From NCBI RefSeq assembly GCF_030381805.1, contig NZ_JAUDRH010000006.1:248001-312000 (forward strand): a stretch of 64,000 nt of DNA, in the 5' to 3' direction. Position 1 is the first letter of the stretch; every line of letters starts with the position of its first letter. Shown here one piece after another: positions 16,652 through 26,173 of this stretch. A program made the position numbers and the translations under genes. Under the pieces are notes generated by a model. That model saw only the letters and a program-made list of their open reading frames with translations. It had not been told where the DNA came from and did not search any database. This stretch comes from Chlorogloeopsis sp. ULAP01 (lineage in GTDB: Bacteria; Cyanobacteriota; Cyanobacteriia; Cyanobacteriales; Nostocaceae).

Positions 16652-19363
16652 TTACAACATAGTATTTACCGTATTTACTACAGAAGGAGTTACTCCTATC
16701 TGAGAGTCTACGGTGTTTGAGGTGGTAGTTTGTTGGGTGATCTCTTCTTTGACTACACCACGTCCCCTAATTAATTGGATAGCACGGCTGACACTTTCTG
16801 GCAAAATCACCACCAGACTGTTTTCAGGGGCAAGATCCAAGGCTTTATTAATCGCTTCTGTTTCATCCAGAATCGATTCATATTTATAATTAGGATTTAC
16901 TTCCCTAATACCTTGAATAATCAAATCTGCTGCTGATCCCCGCATTCGTCCGCGAGTATCATCATCTTCTTTGACAATTACATAGTCAAAAATCTCCGCC
17001 GCTAGCTTGCCCAATGCGATAAAATCTTGATCGCGGCGATCGCCAGGTCCACCAACCACACCAATACGTTCTCCATTTGTCCAGTTGCGGACAAAAGAAC
17101 CTAAAGCTTCGTAACTGTGGGGATTATGTGCATAGTCTACCAAAGCGTGGTAGTTGCCCAAATTAAACAAATTCATCCTTCCTGGCGTTTGGCTAACGGA
17201 AGCGCGGAATGTATTTAAGCCAATACGAATTTGTTCAATCGAAACGTTTTGGACAAAAGCCGCTAGTGAAGCTGCCAAAGCATTAGCAATCATAAATGGC
17301 GCACGTCCACCCATTGTCAAGGGAATGTTTTCGGCGCGTTCAATCCGGTGTGTCCAATCTCCCTTCAAAATAGACAGAAAGCCATTTTCATATACTGCCG
17401 CCACTCCTCCTTTTTGGATGTGGTTTCGCACCAATTCTGAATTTGGGTTCATGGTAAAGTAGGCAATATTAGCTTTTGTCCTCTCTGCCATCGCTGCCAC
17501 GCGTAGATCGTCGGCATTGAGGACAGCGTAGCCATCAGGAAAAACCGCTTCAGCTACCACACTCTTGAGATGTGCCAATTGGTCTATTGTATCAATGTCA
17601 CTAAGTCCCAAGTGATCGGCGGCAACATTTAATACTACACCAACATTTGCAGCTTCAAACGCTAATCCAGAACGGACAATTCCACCTCTAGCCGTTTCCA
17701 AAACTGCTACTTCTACAGTCGGATCTTGCAAGATTAATTGAGCACTTTGAGGGCCAGTGTTATCCCCTGCTTCTACTAAGTAATCTCCGATATAAGTTCC
17801 ATCGGTAGTTGTATATCCTATTACTCTTCCTGTCTGTTTAAAAATATGTGCCAACAGGCGGGTAGTAGTAGTTTTACCGTTAGTGCCTGTCACCGACAAA
17901 ATTGGAATGCGGCTAGATTGTTCACTGGGGAACATCATCTCAATCACGGCTCCGGCAACATTGCGCGAAGTACCTTGACTTGGGGCAACGTGCATCCGGA
18001 ATCCTGGGGCTGCATTGACTTCTACAATTACACCATCAACTTCCCGTAAGGGACGACTAATATCCGATGTGACAACATCAATCCCTGCAATATCCAGACC
18101 TACGATTTTAACTATCCGTTGTGCTAACCAAACGTTTTCAGGGTGAATTTCGTCTGTGCGGTCTACAGCAATGCCTCCTGTACTTAAATTTGCCGTTGCC
18201 CGCAGGTAACAAATTTCATCCTTAGATAGCACACTATCGAGAGTGTAACCTTGCCTTTCCAATAATTGGTAGCTAGTGCGATCTAACTCAATTTTGGTCA
18301 GGATGTTATCATGTCCTTCACCACGATTAGGGTCTTTATTGGTTTCCTCAATCAGTTCGGCAATACTGGATCTACCATCACCAATCACATGAGCTGGCAC
18401 GCGTTCTGCCACCGCTACGACTTTACCATCTACAACCAGTACCCGATGATCGCGCCCTTGATAATATCGCTCGACAATAATTGACCGAGAAACCTGTCTG
18501 GCTGCATCATAAGCTGCCTCTGCTTCTTCCCAGTTTTGGATGTCAATGGTGATGCCGCGTCCGTGATTGCCATCTAAGGGTTTAAGCACAATCGGATAGC
18601 CACCAACGTATTCTATTGCTTCTTCCAAATCATCCAAAAAGTTGATAACCGTACCCTTGGGAACTGGCACACCCGCATTAGCAAGGACGCGTTTTGTAGC
18701 TTCTTTATCACAAGCTAGTTCTACTCCCAAAATGCCGGTTCTGTCTGTCATCGTAGCTTGGATTCGCTTTTGGTTGACGCCATAGCCTAGCTGGATCAAG
18801 AAGCGTGCTCCTAGCTGCATCCAGGGGATACCTTTTTTTTCGGCTTCTTTGATAATCGACTCTGTAGAAGGGCCAAGCGCAGCATCACGCCATAAGTCTT
18901 TGAGGTCTTGTAAGTCTTGTTCTAATTCGGCTTTTGGATAACGACCCCGATCAACAATACTTTGGCACAATCGCACCGCCGCCCTGCCAGCATAGCGTCC
19001 CGCTTCCTCATTCAAATACTCGAACACTACTTGATAAACACCCGACGTAGAAGTTTCGCGGGTGCGCCCAAAGCCGACATGCATTCCGACCAATTCTTGC
19101 AGTTCTAAGGCTACGTGTTCCACAATGTGACCCATCATGGTGCCTTCACGCACACGCATTAGAAAACCACCACGACAGCCAGGCGAGCAATAATGACCCT
19201 CCAGACTAGGCAGAGCCTCAACTAATCCTTCATAAAAGCCAGGGATCTCGTTTGAAGGCGTCTCGGCGAGGTTTTCTAAATCGAGGCGCATGACGATCAG
19301 TTTGTGGCGTCGAATGCTCCAGTAGTTGGGGCCGCGTAAGGTCTGGATCTTGAGGATTCTCAT
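16652..19363 (-). CDS. cphA: Cyanophycin synthetase
   Basis: A 903-aa enzyme that polymerises Asp and Arg into the storage polymer cyanophycin. The start at 19363 gives the family N-terminus MRILKIQTLRGPNYWSI; an upstream in-frame ATG at 19393 would add ten residues. The N-domain is followed by an ATP-grasp domain (GVPVPKGT, YPIVLKPLDGNHGRG, EVNAAPGFRMH) that adds Asp. A Mur-ligase-like domain follows, with P-loop VTGTNGKTTTTRL, LETARGGI, and the DYAHNPHSYEAL region, which adds Arg. Length is normal. It follows cphB on the same strand with a 172-base gap, the usual cphB-cphA order. Confidence 0.98.
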   Translation of the reverse strand: MRILKIQTLRGPNYWSIRRHKLIVMRLDLENLAETPSNEIPGFYEGLVEALPSLEGHYCSPGCRGGFLMRVREGTMMGHIVEHVALELQELVGMHVGFGRTRETSTSGVYQVVFEYLNEEAGRYAGRAAVRLCQSIVDRGRYPKAELEQDLQDLKDLWRDAALGPSTESIIKEAEKKGIPWMQLGARFLIQLGYGVNQKRIQATMTDRTGILGVELACDKEATKRVLANAGVPVPKGTVINFLDDLEEAIEYVGGYPIVLKPLDGNHGRGITIDIQNWEEAEAAYDAARQVSRSIIVERYYQGRDHRVLVVDGKVVAVAERVPAHVIGDGRSSIAELIEETNKDPNRGEGHDNILTKIELDRTSYQLLERQGYTLDSVLSKDEICYLRATANLSTGGIAVDRTDEIHPENVWLAQRIVKIVGLDIAGIDVVTSDISRPLREVDGVIVEVNAAPGFRMHVAPSQGTSRNVAGAVIEMMFPSEQSSRIPILSVTGTNGKTTTTRLLAHIFKQTGRVIGYTTTDGTYIGDYLVEAGDNTGPQSAQLILQDPTVEVAVLETARGGIVRSGLAFEAANVGVVLNVAADHLGLSDIDTIDQLAHLKSVVAEAVFPDGYAVLNADDLRVAAMAERTKANIAYFTMNPNSELVRNHIQKGGVAAVYENGFLSILKGDWTHRIERAENIPLTMGGRAPFMIANALAASLAAFVQNVSIEQIRIGLNTFRASVSQTPGRMNLFNLGNYHALVDYAHNPHSYEALGSFVRNWTNGERIGVVGGPGDRRDQDFIALGKLAAEIFDYVIVKEDDDTRGRMRGSAADLIIQGIREVNPNYKYESILDETEAINKALDLAPENSLVVILPESVSRAIQLIRGRGVVKEEITQQTTTSNTVDSQIGVTPSVVNTVNTML

Positions 19364-19535
19364 GGGAATAGGTAGATGGAGATTCGGAACCAAAATACTA
19401 GTTTCTTACTGTAATTGACCGCTAAACTGTTCATTAGGAACAGTTTTTATTCTTAAGTTCGTATTAATCGTACTTTTTGTGCTGCAACTTTAAGTTTAGC
19501 GGCCAAATCAGTGTAACTCCAGATACTTGATTGCG

Positions 19536-20399
19536 TCAGCTGGAAACACGGTAAACAGAAGGTAAAACCGTGCGCTGATAGAGGTGAAAGCGATCGCCGT
19601 GGCTGAGAATATGCAGGCGTAAATTGTGAAGATTCAAAGGTTCTGTTGCTCCCACATGAGGTTCGTTGGTATGGGTAACTTCAGTCGGATCGACAATTGT
19701 CACGGAACCTTTACCTAAAACTTGCAGCCAACCATCGCGCTCAAACAAGGCACAAGTATCTTCATCAATGCCAATACCAAGGCGATCGGGATGAGAGGCG
19801 ATCGCGCTCATCAGTCGCCCCATGCGATTGCGATTGTTAAAATGCTGATCTACAATCACCTCCGGTATAAATCCCAAACCTGTTGCCATATCTACAAGGG
19901 AACGATTCGGAGACTCGCCACTACCACCTCCTGCAATCATGTGATGTCCCATTACAGCCGCTCCCGCACTAGTACCTGCCAAGGTTAGTTGCCCTGTTCT
20001 GACTCGCTGCCGAATGATATCCATCGTTGGTGTGTCAGCTAACACACCACACAATCTCAATTGGTCGCCTCCCGTTAAAAAAACCCCTGTACAAGCTTCC
20101 AGGGTTTGTTGGTAATCGCGGTATTCACACTGTTCTCGTTCGCGAATATCTAAAATCTCAACCTTTTTAGCACCCATATCCTCAAAGATACGAATATACC
20201 GGCCACCAATAATTGAGGGTTCGCGAGAGGCAGAGGGGATAATGGCAATATGAGCATCGCTACCGCCAGCACGACCAAAAAAAGTCCGCAGAATTTCACG
20301 GCCGTGAACTTTGTCTTCTGCGCCTCCGATAACCAGAACAGCGGTTTTAGTTGCTTGGGGTGTCCTCATTTCCAGCGATTTAGCTTGTAATTCCGGCAT
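19536..20399 (-). CDS. cphB: Cyanophycinase
   Basis: A 287-aa peptidase of family S51 that cuts cyanophycin to beta-Asp-Arg dipeptides in the cytoplasm. Motifs: VLVIGGAEDK near the N-terminus, FLTGGDQLRL, the catalytic Ser in LAGTSAGAAVMG, DQHFNNRNRMGRL and GIGIDEDTCAL. AGGAG precedes the ATG at 20399. It is the first gene of a cphB-cphA unit, pairing degradation with synthesis of the nitrogen reserve. I see no clear NtcA-type site in the 500 bases upstream. Confidence 0.97.
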   Translation of the reverse strand: MPELQAKSLEMRTPQATKTAVLVIGGAEDKVHGREILRTFFGRAGGSDAHIAIIPSASREPSIIGGRYIRIFEDMGAKKVEILDIREREQCEYRDYQQTLEACTGVFLTGGDQLRLCGVLADTPTMDIIRQRVRTGQLTLAGTSAGAAVMGHHMIAGGGSGESPNRSLVDMATGLGFIPEVIVDQHFNNRNRMGRLMSAIASHPDRLGIGIDEDTCALFERDGWLQVLGKGSVTIVDPTEVTHTNEPHVGATEPLNLHNLRLHILSHGDRFHLYQRTVLPSVYRVSS

Positions 20400-20945
20400 T
20401 GTGTTTCTCCTGTCAACAACTTCAGGTGAAAATTACAAGGTCAGCAGCCTAATTGTTTTTGCGCTTCGCCTCTTTCAAGGACAGTGCTTAACGCCCAATA
20501 TGCCTCAGTTTGTGGAGTATACATTGCCGTTTCTCGAAGCTAGTACCTTGTTTTTCATCTGTCCCATTTTTCTAAAGTGGCAAAATGTCAATTGGGAACC
20601 AGTGAAAGACACTTGCAAGGTTTTTGTGCTATCCCTAGCATTGTGTCCGTGGTACTCTTTGCTTTTAGGAAACAGAAGCAAGTATTGACACACTTTTGTT
20701 TTGAGGCTGGCTTGATGCATCCTGGAAGTTGTTAACTCAGTCAAAATAATAAATTTAAATGTAGATGTGACAATATTTAAACATAAATTAAGTAATTAGA
20801 AAAATTTTTGTCTCACCCATAAAATCTACAATTTTCAGTACTCTTAGATAATTTTGAACAAGGGTATATGTGTCTTATGCAACATCGGCTGATTGTCAGT
20901 TAAACATTTCAAATTTAAGATTAGTGTTCTTCAATACGAATTACT
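20400..20945. other. Gene-free divergent region between cphB and trmD
   Basis: It contains the promoters for cphB (leftward) and trmD (rightward). Short frames on both strands (20311-20688, 20505-20744) lack family features. I see no repeat or RNA that I can name. Confidence 0.5.
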
Positions 20946-21695
20946 GTGCGCTTTGATATAGTTACGCTATTTCCTGATTGTTTTACCTCTGTTCTCAGTT
21001 CGGGGCTGATCGGCAAAGCTCTGGCAAAACAGATTGCCCAAGTGAATTTAGTGAATCCACGAGATTTTACCACCGACAAACACCGGAAAGTTGATGATGA
21101 ACCATACGGTGGCGGTGTGGGAATGCTGATGAAGCCAGAACCTATCTTTGCTGCTGTAGAGTCACTGCCTGTATTGTCCAGAAGAGAAGTGATTTTGATG
21201 AGTCCTCAGGGGCAAACCATCAATCAGCCTCTCCTACGAGAATTGGCAAGCAATTATGACCAATTGGTAGTAATTTGCGGTCACTATGAAGGTGTGGATG
21301 AGCGAGTATTACATCTAGTTACTCGTGAAATATCTTTGGGTGACTTTATTCTGACTGGAGGAGAAATTCCGGCAATGGCTCTAATTAACGGTGTGGTACG
21401 GCTACTACCAGGAACTGTCGGAAAAGTCGAATCTCTGACCTTAGAAAGTTTTGAGGAAGGCTTGTTGGATTATCCTCAGTACACTCGTCCAGCTAATTTT
21501 CGCGGTTGGAAGGTGCCGGATGTGCTTTTGTCTGGCAATCATGCCGAAATTGCCAAGTGGCGGTTACAACAACAAATCAAAAGAACACGCGATCGCCGTC
21601 CGGATTTGCTCAAAGCCTGGGAAGAGGCAAAGGGAGGTGGGGATAAAAAGAAGGAGAGCAGAGGAGCAGAGGAACAGACGGGCAGAGGAGATTAA
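20946..21695 (+). CDS. trmD: tRNA (guanine-37-N1)-methyltransferase
   Basis: A 249-aa SPOUT methyltransferase that makes m1G37 in tRNAs and prevents frameshifting. It starts at GTG 20946 with MRFDIVTLFPDCF. Motifs: YGGGVGMLMKPEP, ICGHYEGVDERV, and the trefoil-knot SAM-binding segment ISLGDFILTGGEIPAM. The fold ends near RRPDLLKAWEEAK. The last 20 residues (rich in Gly, Glu, Lys, Arg) come from a purine-rich repeat typical of intergenic cyanobacterial DNA, so the coding region has been lengthened by repeat sequence. ispF follows after 80 bases. Confidence 0.97.
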   Translation: MRFDIVTLFPDCFTSVLSSGLIGKALAKQIAQVNLVNPRDFTTDKHRKVDDEPYGGGVGMLMKPEPIFAAVESLPVLSRREVILMSPQGQTINQPLLRELASNYDQLVVICGHYEGVDERVLHLVTREISLGDFILTGGEIPAMALINGVVRLLPGTVGKVESLTLESFEEGLLDYPQYTRPANFRGWKVPDVLLSGNHAEIAKWRLQQQIKRTRDRRPDLLKAWEEAKGGGDKKKESRGAEEQTGRGD

Positions 21696-21734
21696 TTAAC
21701 CACTAACACATACCACTTGACTTTTGACCCTTAA

Positions 21735-21775
21735 CCAATGACTAATGACTAATGACTAATGACTAATGACTAAAA
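21735..21775. repeat. STRR heptamer array (ACTAATG)
   Basis: About five tandem copies of the heptamer ACTAATG directly before ispF. Similar tracts occur at 29868-29900, 53648-53690 and 54497-54550. Confidence 0.9.
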
Positions 21776-21776
21776 C

Positions 21777-22256
21777 ATGAACTTTCGTATTGGTAACGGC
21801 TACGACATCCACCAACTAGTGAGCGATCGCCCTCTGATTTTGGGCGGAGTTAATATACCTCACTCTTTGGGTTTATTAGGGCATAGCGATGCTGATGTCA
21901 TCACGCACGCGATTATGGATGCCATGCTTGGAGCGCTGTCTTTAGGGGACATTGGGCATTATTTTCCTCCTAGCGATCCACAATGGGCAGGGGCAGATAG
22001 TTTGGTGCTATTAAGTAAGGTAAACCAATTGATTCAACAACAAGGTTGGCAAATAGGGAATATTGACTCAGTAATAGTGGCAGAACGCCCAAAATTAAAA
22101 CCCCATATTGGGAAAATGCGGGAAAATATAGCAACTGTTTTGCAATTATTGCCAAATCAGGTAGGAATAAAAGCCACGACCAATGAAAAATTAGGCCCCG
22201 TTGGCAGAGAAGAAGGTATTTGTGCTTATGCTGTTGTCTTATTAGTAGCTTCCTAG
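21777..22256 (+). CDS. ispF: 2-C-methyl-D-erythritol 2,4-cyclodiphosphate synthase
   Basis: A 159-aa enzyme of the MEP isoprenoid pathway that cyclises CDP-ME 2-phosphate with release of CMP. Signatures: RIGNGYDIH with the metal-binding Asp/His, LGLLGHSDADVITHAIMDA, LGDIGHYFPPSD and the C-terminal KATTNEKLGPVGREEGICAYAV. Length is standard. The ATG follows the heptamer tract with only two bases between, so no Shine-Dalgarno site is visible; this is frequent in cyanobacteria. Confidence 0.97.
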   Translation: MNFRIGNGYDIHQLVSDRPLILGGVNIPHSLGLLGHSDADVITHAIMDAMLGALSLGDIGHYFPPSDPQWAGADSLVLLSKVNQLIQQQGWQIGNIDSVIVAERPKLKPHIGKMRENIATVLQLLPNQVGIKATTNEKLGPVGREEGICAYAVVLLVAS

Positions 22257-22345
22257 TAACTTTTGTTTACTTGAGCGGGAAGCAATTTCACAATAGCTAG
22301 TATGGGGTAATAGGGAACAGGCAACCAACCTTAACTGAGTTGAAA

Positions 22346-22582
22346 ATGAGAGCCATGCAAACAACGAATTTAGAAGAGATAGACCGTCCAAATGTTGTTG
22401 TTTTAGATAAAGATGGTCAAGTTGTTCTTATTGCCGAAGTTAAAAGTTTTCCATTCAACTTTCAAGCTCATAGAAATCAAGAATATGCTATCTTGCGGCT
22501 AATTGACTGCTTAAAAGTAGCAAAATTTTTAATTCCCTTTGCGATGCTTGTAGACACACAAAATATTTTAATTTTTCGCTAG
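22346..22582 (+). CDS. Short PD-(D/E)XK-like protein, probably C-terminally truncated
   Basis: A 78-aa product. It begins near PNVVVLDKDGQVVLIAEVKS, where Asp and Glu-Val-Lys have the spacing of a PD-(D/E)XK nuclease core. Cyanobacterial relatives that I recall are about 170-200 residues and continue after PFAMLVDTQNILIF. Here a stop follows at once. It may be the N-terminal half of a decayed gene or a minimal version. The start is ambiguous: ATG at 22346 or 22355; the TTG at 22340 is less likely. Confidence 0.5.
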   Translation: MRAMQTTNLEEIDRPNVVVLDKDGQVVLIAEVKSFPFNFQAHRNQEYAILRLIDCLKVAKFLIPFAMLVDTQNILIFR

Positions 22583-22766
22583 AAGGGTGAGAATTTATCA
22601 GAACTTATTCTCTGCCTTAATACTGCTGAAATACTAAGTTAGTATGAACCAAAATTTAGCAGTAAACAAATATTTATATTGATGGGAATACATAGCTACC
22701 CTCCGCCTACCTACTTCTGCCTTATTTAAAAGCTCAGTAAAATTAATTCACTATATACATTTTAAA

Positions 22767-24554
22767 ATGATGATATTTGTTCGTACCTTTACCACAATTA
22801 AGCATTTTCGTTTACCAGTAATTTTGGCTTTAATCACAGCATTTACTGTTGCTGCTTGCAACCCAGCTAGTTTTCAAACCCAAGCTGCTTCAGTACCGCA
22901 ATTGGTAACAAGCGTTCTTAGCGATCCCAAAACTTTTAACTATGCTCTCAATTCCGAGGCTCCCAATGTTTTTGGTCTTATTTATGAGGGGTTAATTACT
23001 GAAAATCCAATCACTGGTGAAGTCGAGCCTGCTTTAGCAGAATCTTGGCAAATTTCCGATGATAAGTTGGGAATTGTATTTACCCTGCGCAACGGCTTGA
23101 AATGGTCTGATGGTAAACCTTTAACTGTAGACGATATAGTGTTTACCTATAAAGACATCTACCTGAATGAAGCCATTCCTACAGATGCTAGAGATATTCT
23201 CCGAATAGGTGAAAGCAGACAATTACCTTCTGTACGAAAATTGGATGAGCGTCGAGTTGAGTTTACGACAGCTGAACCTTTTAGACCTTTTTTGCGTGTT
23301 CTAGGACTGCCTATTCTACCTGCTCATTCATTACAAGAATACGTGAAACAAAAAGATGGTGAGGGTAAACCAATCTTTTTACAAAAATTAGGTGTTGATA
23401 CTCCTCCTGCACAAATTATTGTTAATGGCCCATATAAACTAGAACGCTACGATACTAGCCAACGTGTTATATTCCGGCGTAACCCTTATTACTGGCGTAA
23501 AGACGCTCAAGGTAATTCTCAACCTTATATTGATCGCATTATTTGGCAAATTGTAGAATCGACAGATACTGCTTTGTTGCAATTTCGTTCTGGCGGGTTG
23601 GATTCTATTAGCATATCCCCAGACTATTTTTCTTTATTAAAACGGCAAGAAAAACAAGGTAATTTCAATACTTATAATGGTGGCCCGGCGACAGGTACTT
23701 CGTTTGTTTTATTTAATCTTAATAAAGGTCAAAGAAATGGCAAGCCGCTCGTCAATCCAGTTAAATCACGTTGGTTTAATACAGTCGAATTTCGCCAAGC
23801 AGTAGCCTATGCAATTGACCGTCAAACAATGATTAACAACACTTTTCGTGGTTTAGGTCAACCGCAAGATTCACCTATTTCTGTGCAAAGTCCTTACTAT
23901 CTTTCGGCGAAAGAAGGCTTAAAAGTTTACGATTATAATCCAGAAAAAGCCAGGCAATTGCTGATCAAAGCGGGATTTAAGTATAATGATAGAGGCTTGC
24001 TATTAGATGCTCAAGGCAATCACGTCCGCTTCACTTTACTTACTAATGCTGGTAATAAAATTCGCGAAGCAATGGGTTCTCAAATTAAAAGAGACTTAAG
24101 CAAAATTGGTATGACAGTAGATTTTACTCCCATTGCTTGGAATACTTATACGGATAAGCTGTCTAACACTTTAGACTGGGAAGCTGCTCTACTAGGTTTG
24201 ACAGGTGGCGTAGAACCAAACGATGGCGCTAATGTTTGGTCTCCGGAAGGCGGGTTGCATATGTTTAATCAGAAACCCCAACCAGGACAAAAACCAATTG
24301 AAGGTTGGCAGGTGGCTCCTTGGGAGGCACAAATTGGCAAACTTTACATTAAAGGCGCACAGGAATTTGATGAAGCCAAGGTGAAGGAGATTTATGCTGA
24401 AACTCAACGTATAACTCAAGAATATTTACCTTTTATTTACCTAGTTAATCAATACTCAATGGCAGCAGTACGCGATCGCTTTGCAGGCATTCAATACTCT
24501 GCTCTTGGTGGTGCTTTCTGGAATATTCATGAAATTAAAGTCACGGATCAGTGA
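22767..24554 (+). CDS. ABC transporter substrate-binding lipoprotein, family 5 (peptide/nickel type)
   Basis: A 595-aa periplasmic binding protein. The N-terminus has a basic stretch, a hydrophobic core and a lipobox-like TVAAC at about residue 30. The SBP_bac_5 fold is clear: LTSVLSDPKTFNYAL-type start, YEGLITENPITGEVEPALAESW, FTLRNGLKWSDGKPLTVDDIVF, NGPYKLERY, and the helix FRQAVAYAIDRQTMI. Family members deliver oligopeptides, nickel or related solutes to an ABC importer. No permease or ATPase gene is next to it, so the partner is elsewhere. Confidence 0.95.
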   Translation: MMIFVRTFTTIKHFRLPVILALITAFTVAACNPASFQTQAASVPQLVTSVLSDPKTFNYALNSEAPNVFGLIYEGLITENPITGEVEPALAESWQISDDKLGIVFTLRNGLKWSDGKPLTVDDIVFTYKDIYLNEAIPTDARDILRIGESRQLPSVRKLDERRVEFTTAEPFRPFLRVLGLPILPAHSLQEYVKQKDGEGKPIFLQKLGVDTPPAQIIVNGPYKLERYDTSQRVIFRRNPYYWRKDAQGNSQPYIDRIIWQIVESTDTALLQFRSGGLDSISISPDYFSLLKRQEKQGNFNTYNGGPATGTSFVLFNLNKGQRNGKPLVNPVKSRWFNTVEFRQAVAYAIDRQTMINNTFRGLGQPQDSPISVQSPYYLSAKEGLKVYDYNPEKARQLLIKAGFKYNDRGLLLDAQGNHVRFTLLTNAGNKIREAMGSQIKRDLSKIGMTVDFTPIAWNTYTDKLSNTLDWEAALLGLTGGVEPNDGANVWSPEGGLHMFNQKPQPGQKPIEGWQVAPWEAQIGKLYIKGAQEFDEAKVKEIYAETQRITQEYLPFIYLVNQYSMAAVRDRFAGIQYSALGGAFWNIHEIKVTDQ

Positions 24555-24907
24555 TTAGTTAGTGGATAGTAGGGACGGGTTTTGTAGATTATCTTTGGGT
24601 TACAACCGATAATTTATCTTTGAAACCCGCATGGCAGTCGCTACAACGCTCTTCTTAACCCGACGCCAGGTGCTTTATGCCGGAGAACCCGTCCACCCTC
24701 CGGGTACCCAAAGGGAACGCCAAGGGCGTGCAGCAGTCCCCCATCGCCGGGAACCGCCAAGACGGGGGCTGCTTCACCGCACTGGCTCCGCAAGGGCGCG
24801 CTGCCTCCCGTACAGTAGTTAGTAGATAGTTAGGAAATGAAGTTAAAAATCAACAATTAATAAACAAAAATCTACCACTAACAACTAACGACTAACCCTT
24901 CTTAGCA
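24555..24907. repeat. Intergenic region with GC-rich dispersed repeat
   Basis: At about 24630-24815 the base composition turns GC-rich, with CGCACTGGCTCCGCAAGG and CGCGCTGCCTCCCGTACAG, a repeat common between genes in Nostoc-type genomes. Shorter relatives lie at about 9255-9310 and 29810-29848. A 63-codon frame inside it (24631-24822) is not a gene. Confidence 0.7.
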
Positions 24908-25696
24908 ATGACTGATGAAACTACTTTGCGATCGCTCTTAGAAAATGTTGCCAATGGTAATATTGCCCCAGATGCGGCACTAGACAAACTCAAGCATTTC
25001 GCATATGAACCTGTAGGTGAGTTTGCCAAAATTGATAATCATCGTGCTTTAAGAACTGGTTTCCCAGAAGTAATTTGGAGTCCAGGCAAAACTCCCGATC
25101 AGATTGCTCAAATTATGGAGGTGATGCGCCTCCAAAACCCAGTGGTGATGGCAACTCGCGTTGAAGGGGCAGTATATGCGGCACTACAATCTAGGGTTAG
25201 AGGTTTGCGGTATTACGAAGCGGCGCGAATTTGTGCGATTACACCTCCTGAAATCGAACCACGCTATCCAGGTGCAATAGGTATTATTTCTGCTGGTACT
25301 GCCGATTTACCTGTAGCTGAAGAAGCTGCTGTCACAGCAGAACTTTCTGGTTTTTACGTTCAGCGCCTCTGGGATGTGGGTGTTGCTGGCATTCACCGCT
25401 TGCTAAATAACCGTCATGTCCTTGCATCAGCATCGGTTTTAATTGTTGTAGCAGGTATGGAAGGCGCTCTACCTAGCGTGGTTGCCGGTTTGGCAGATTG
25501 TCCGGTGATTGCTGTTCCTACTAGCATTGGTTATGGTGCAAGCTTTGGAGGTTTAGCACCACTGTTGACAATGCTAAATTCTTGTGCAGCCGGAGTAGGC
25601 GTAGTAAATATTGATAATGGTTTTGGCGCGGCAATTTTAGCAGGACAAATTTTGCGAACAGCCGAGAAATTGCGGTTGGCATCTCCTAATTCTTAA
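24908..25696 (+). CDS. larB: Pyridinium-3,5-biscarboxylic acid mononucleotide synthase LarB
   Basis: A 262-aa LarB-type carboxylase/hydrolase, related in its C-terminal half to PurE. In the nickel-pincer cofactor pathway LarB carboxylates NaAD and hydrolyses it. Signatures: PEVIWSPGKTPDQI, ARICAI, the PurE-like core GIISAGTADLPVAEEAA, VAGMEGALPSVVAGL and YGASFGGLAPLLTML. Length is typical. larC and larE are not in the window; many cyanobacteria encode larB alone, where its role is less certain. Confidence 0.94.
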   Translation: MTDETTLRSLLENVANGNIAPDAALDKLKHFAYEPVGEFAKIDNHRALRTGFPEVIWSPGKTPDQIAQIMEVMRLQNPVVMATRVEGAVYAALQSRVRGLRYYEAARICAITPPEIEPRYPGAIGIISAGTADLPVAEEAAVTAELSGFYVQRLWDVGVAGIHRLLNNRHVLASASVLIVVAGMEGALPSVVAGLADCPVIAVPTSIGYGASFGGLAPLLTMLNSCAAGVGVVNIDNGFGAAILAGQILRTAEKLRLASPNS

Positions 25697-25734
25697 GTTA
25701 TGACGGTGATGTTAATTTAATACGTAAGTAAAAA

Positions 25735-25809
25735 ATGAAATCCTGGGTAACATTGGCTGCATTTACCTTAAGCCTTTTACTGACAATTTGTATATCAACA
25801 AATGGTTAA
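25735..25809 (+). CDS. Possible 24-aa hydrophobic peptide
   Basis: A short ORF (MKSWVTLAAFTLSLLLTICI...) predicted as one membrane helix or a signal-like stretch. It has no good ribosome site and no recognised family. It lies between larB and a small membrane protein gene. It is listed only as a candidate. Confidence 0.2.
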   Translation: MKSWVTLAAFTLSLLLTICISTNG

Positions 25810-25884
25810 TAGCTAATTGTTCATACCCATTAGCCATTGGCTATTACCTAACTGCCTTCTAATTATTGAGATTTATTAAAAGAT

Positions 25885-26091
25885 ATGAACTTTTGTAGTG
25901 ATATGGTATCTCAGTTAACTGGACATTTACCTATTGATTGGCCAGTTTTGGCTCAAAATATTACCGATCCAGATATATTAGGTCAAATGCAAAGAGCCTT
26001 TACTCATTTTCTAAAAACGGGCCAAGCTTGGGCGCTATTGATTGGATTAGCGATTGGTTATATGATTCGGAGTCTGACAAGCTACGGCTAA
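25885..26091 (+). CDS. Small single-helix membrane protein
   Basis: A 68-aa product with a soluble N-terminal half (LTGHLPIDWPVLAQNITDPDILG) and one C-terminal membrane helix (WALLIGLAIGYMIRSL). Its length and the regular sequence are those of a conserved cyanobacterial hypothetical. I do not recognise a function. It sits alone before argH with 82 bases of AT-rich, ATTCAT-containing sequence between. Confidence 0.6.
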   Translation: MNFCSDMVSQLTGHLPIDWPVLAQNITDPDILGQMQRAFTHFLKTGQAWALLIGLAIGYMIRSLTSYG

Positions 26092-26173
26092 AAAATTATG
26101 AATGATTAATAATGAATTATGAAAAATTTTATCATTCATAATTCATAATTTAGAATTCATCATTTCCCGATTT

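Noticed and set aside
20505..20744. 79-codon ORF on the minus strand
   Set aside because: No ribosome site, domain or conserved pattern; located in a divergent promoter region.
24631..24822. 63-codon ORF on the plus strand
   Set aside because: Entirely within a dispersed GC-rich repeat; very Arg/Pro-rich product.
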